12,570 nucleotides of DNA. Origin: Defluviitaleaceae bacterium. Lineage in GTDB: Bacteria > Bacillota > Clostridia > Lachnospirales > WRAX01. The DNA lies in NCBI GenBank assembly GCA_009787945.1, contig WQSI01000044.1, positions 1 to 12,570 on the forward strand. Reading direction: 5' to 3'. The stretch's first letter is position 1. Each line of letters starts with the position of its first letter. Of this stretch, positions 10,926 through 12,570 are shown in pieces. The translations under genes were made by a program, and so were the position numbers. The notes beneath the pieces are model-generated. The model searched no databases and had not been told where the DNA came from. It was given only the letters and a program-made list of their open reading frames with translations.

Positions 10926-12570
10926 TTAAAATTCCCCAGTTCCGCTTTTTATGGCGGCATCAATAGCTTCTTGTCTGCGCTGAACATATTCCCTGTGTTG
11001 GTATGGGGTCATCAGCACCTTGCGGGGCTTTGCGCCATCTTCTGGCCCTACCAAACCTCTGCCCTCCAACTCCTCCATCATGCGGGCGGCGCGGTTGTAT
11101 CCAATGCGGAACTTACGCTGGAGCATGGAGGTTGATGCCTTCTCCTTTTCCACAACAAAGGCAATTGCGTCGTCAATTAGTGGGTCAGACTCCTCTGAAA
11201 AGTCTATTTCTTCAGGGGCAGCGGTGATTTTTTCAATCATTTCTTCGCTATATTCGGCTTCCCCGTCTTGCTTAATAAACTCCACAATATTTTCCACTTC
11301 TTTGTCAGAAACAAAGCTTCCCTGTATGCGGCGGGGCTTGTTCATGCCCACGGGAGAGAAAAGCATGTCACCCTTGCCGAGGAGCTTCTCCGCCCCAACC
11401 ATGTCAAGGATAGTGCGGCTGTCTGTGCCGCTGGAAACAGCAAAGGCAAGGCGGCTTGGCACATTTGCCTTTATCAAACCTGTGATAACATCCACCGAGG
11501 GGCGTTGGGTTGCCAAAATAAGGTGTATGCCTGCGGCACGGGCTTTTTGGGCAAGGCGCACAATGCTTTCCTCCACCTCTTTGCCGCAGGTCATCATCAA
11601 ATCTGCAAGCTCGTCAATGATGATGACAATTTGGGGCAGTTTTTCCTCACCTTTTTCAGCAAGGGTCACATTGTAGCCTGCCAAATCCCTCACCTTGTTT
11701 TCCGCAAAGGCAGAATAGCGGGATTCCATCTCACGGACAGCCCAGGCAAGGGCACCGCTTGCCTTGTTAGGGTCTGTCACCACAGGGATGAGAAGGTGGG
11801 GGATGCCGTTGTATATACTAAGCTCCACCACTTTAGGGTCAATCATTAGCAGTTTAACCTCTTGGGGGGTGGCTTTGTATATTATGCTTGTTATCAGCGT
11901 GTTTGTGCAGACAGACTTACCTGAGCCTGTAGAGCCAGCAATTAGCAAGTGGGGCATACGGGCAAGGTCAGAAACAACCACATTTCCCGCAATGTCTTTA
12001 CCCATAGCAAAGGCAAGCTTTGATGGATGTGACCAAAAGGCATCATCATCAATAATCTCCCGCAGGAAAACCGCCTGAACCTCTTTATTTGGGATTTCGA
12101 TGCCTACAACAGATTTCCCTGGAATTGGGGCTTCCACACGGATGGTTTCTGCCGCTAGGTTGAGAGCCAAATCATCTGCCAGCCCCGCTATTTTGGACAC
12201 TTTAACGCCACTGCCTGGGGATAACTCATAACGGGTGACTGTAGGGCCTTTGCTAACCTCCACCACACGGGCTTGCACCCCGAAACTAGCCAAGGTTTCC
12301 TCTAGCTTTTTGGAGTTTTCCAGGATTTGGGCGCGGGAGCTTATGGAGGGCTGGTAGGTGTTTTCCCGCAACAATTCGACAGGAGGGAAAACATATTCTG
12401 TAGGCTCTGGGCGGGGTGCGCCTGATGTTGGGGTGGGGGATGTTTCCCATGGGGGGCTGTCATCAGGCTCGTTTGCAGGGTCTGGCGGGTGGATGGGGTC
12501 GTCTACGTTTTCTGCCCCTTCCACAAAGCCTTTAATGTCAATTGTGTATTCTTCAGGTTCGGGGGTGGGT
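10926..12570 (-). CDS. ftsK: DNA translocase FtsK/SpoIIIE, motor and gamma domains (N-terminus outside window)
   Basis: The frame is open to the window edge, so the N-terminal membrane domain is missing; GTG 12524 is internal, not the start. The visible ~548 residues begin with a Pro/Glu/Asp-rich linker. The alpha/beta motor domain follows (YQPSISSRAQILENSKKLEETLASFGV, GPTVTRYEL). Walker A is AGSTGSGKS (12-kb region, 11913–11939), LLMIDPKVVELSIYNGIPHLL follows, and Walker B is IVIIIDELADLMM. The C-terminal winged-helix gamma domain (DPLIDDAIAFVVEKEKASTSMLQRKFRIGYNRAARMMEELE) reads KOPS/SRS-type polar sequences. The hexamer pumps DNA through the division or sporulation septum. Whether it is the vegetative (FtsK/SftA) or sporulation (SpoIIIE) member cannot be told without the N-terminus. 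The stop is 14 nt before pgsA. Confidence 0.96.
   Translation of the reverse strand, partial: PTPEPEEYTIDIKGFVEGAENVDDPIHPPDPANEPDDSPPWETSPTPTSGAPRPEPTEYVFPPVELLRENTYQPSISSRAQILENSKKLEETLASFGVQARVVEVSKGPTVTRYELSPGSGVKVSKIAGLADDLALNLAAETIRVEAPIPGKSVVGIEIPNKEVQAVFLREIIDDDAFWSHPSKLAFAMGKDIAGNVVVSDLARMPHLLIAGSTGSGKSVCTNTLITSIIYKATPQEVKLLMIDPKVVELSIYNGIPHLLIPVVTDPNKASGALAWAVREMESRYSAFAENKVRDLAGYNVTLAEKGEEKLPQIVIIIDELADLMMTCGKEVEESIVRLAQKARAAGIHLILATQRPSVDVITGLIKANVPSRLAFAVSSGTDSRTILDMVGAEKLLGKGDMLFSPVGMNKPRRIQGSFVSDKEVENIVEFIKQDGEAEYSEEMIEKITAAPEEIDFSEESDPLIDDAIAFVVEKEKASTSMLQRKFRIGYNRAARMMEELEGRGLVGPEDGAKPRKVLMTPYQHREYVQRRQEAIDAAIKSGTGEF

Noticed and set aside
11020..11849. Long + strand open frames (218 and 193 residues) inside ftsK
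   Set aside because: They are opposite-strand shadows. The − strand has complete FtsK Walker and winged-helix motifs; the + frames have no RBS or recognisable domain.

Overview
The window looks like a piece of a Clostridia-type Firmicutes chromosome. It carries the conserved block ftsK–pgsA–cinA–recA–recX, a CarD-type regulator, strong GGAGG ribosome binding sites, sigma-A-like promoters (the one before carD is a perfect TTGACA/TATAAT) and a selenocysteine (Sec) decoding trait. The genus cannot be assigned from the sequence alone.

Left part, + strand (1–3002): the 3' end of a pyridoxal/pyridoxamine kinase gene, then tRNA-Sec (selC, anticodon UCA) behind its own promoter, then an amidase-signature enzyme and selD (selenide, water dikinase), whose start lies 3 nt after the amidase stop. 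SelD makes the selenophosphate used to convert Ser-tRNA(Sec) to Sec-tRNA(Sec), so selC and selD supply two of the four core parts of Sec synthesis and insertion; selA and selB are not in the window. The most striking feature is the 5' end of selD. The only start with a good RBS (ATG 1962) reads through two in-frame UGA codons six codons apart (2001 and 2019). The second sits exactly at the catalytic Cys/Sec position and has a bacterial SECIS-like hairpin downstream. The first lies in an 18-nt tandem copy of the same motif. A conventional gene call would begin at TTG 2043 and lose the active site.

Middle part (3003–7200): small palindromic, MITE-like repeats of two families; a small Sm-like protein with its own terminator and malQ (4-alpha-glucanotransferase), both on the − strand; a strange Asn/Arg/His-rich lipoprotein with 9-residue repeats on the + strand, ending at a strong terminator; and a CarD-family RNA polymerase-binding regulator on the − strand. 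One repeat family is present as two inverted copies about 3.8 kb apart.

Right part, − strand (7201–12570): a tightly packed run read right to left. It comprises ftsK/spoIIIE (DNA translocase, N-terminus beyond the window), pgsA (phosphatidylglycerophosphate synthase), a four-helix membrane protein of unknown family, a stand-alone cinA C-terminal domain (NMN amidase), recA with its own promoter, a frame-broken GNAT acetyltransferase remnant overlapping the recA stop, and recX (RecA modulator). This is a housekeeping segment for chromosome segregation, phospholipid synthesis and recombination.
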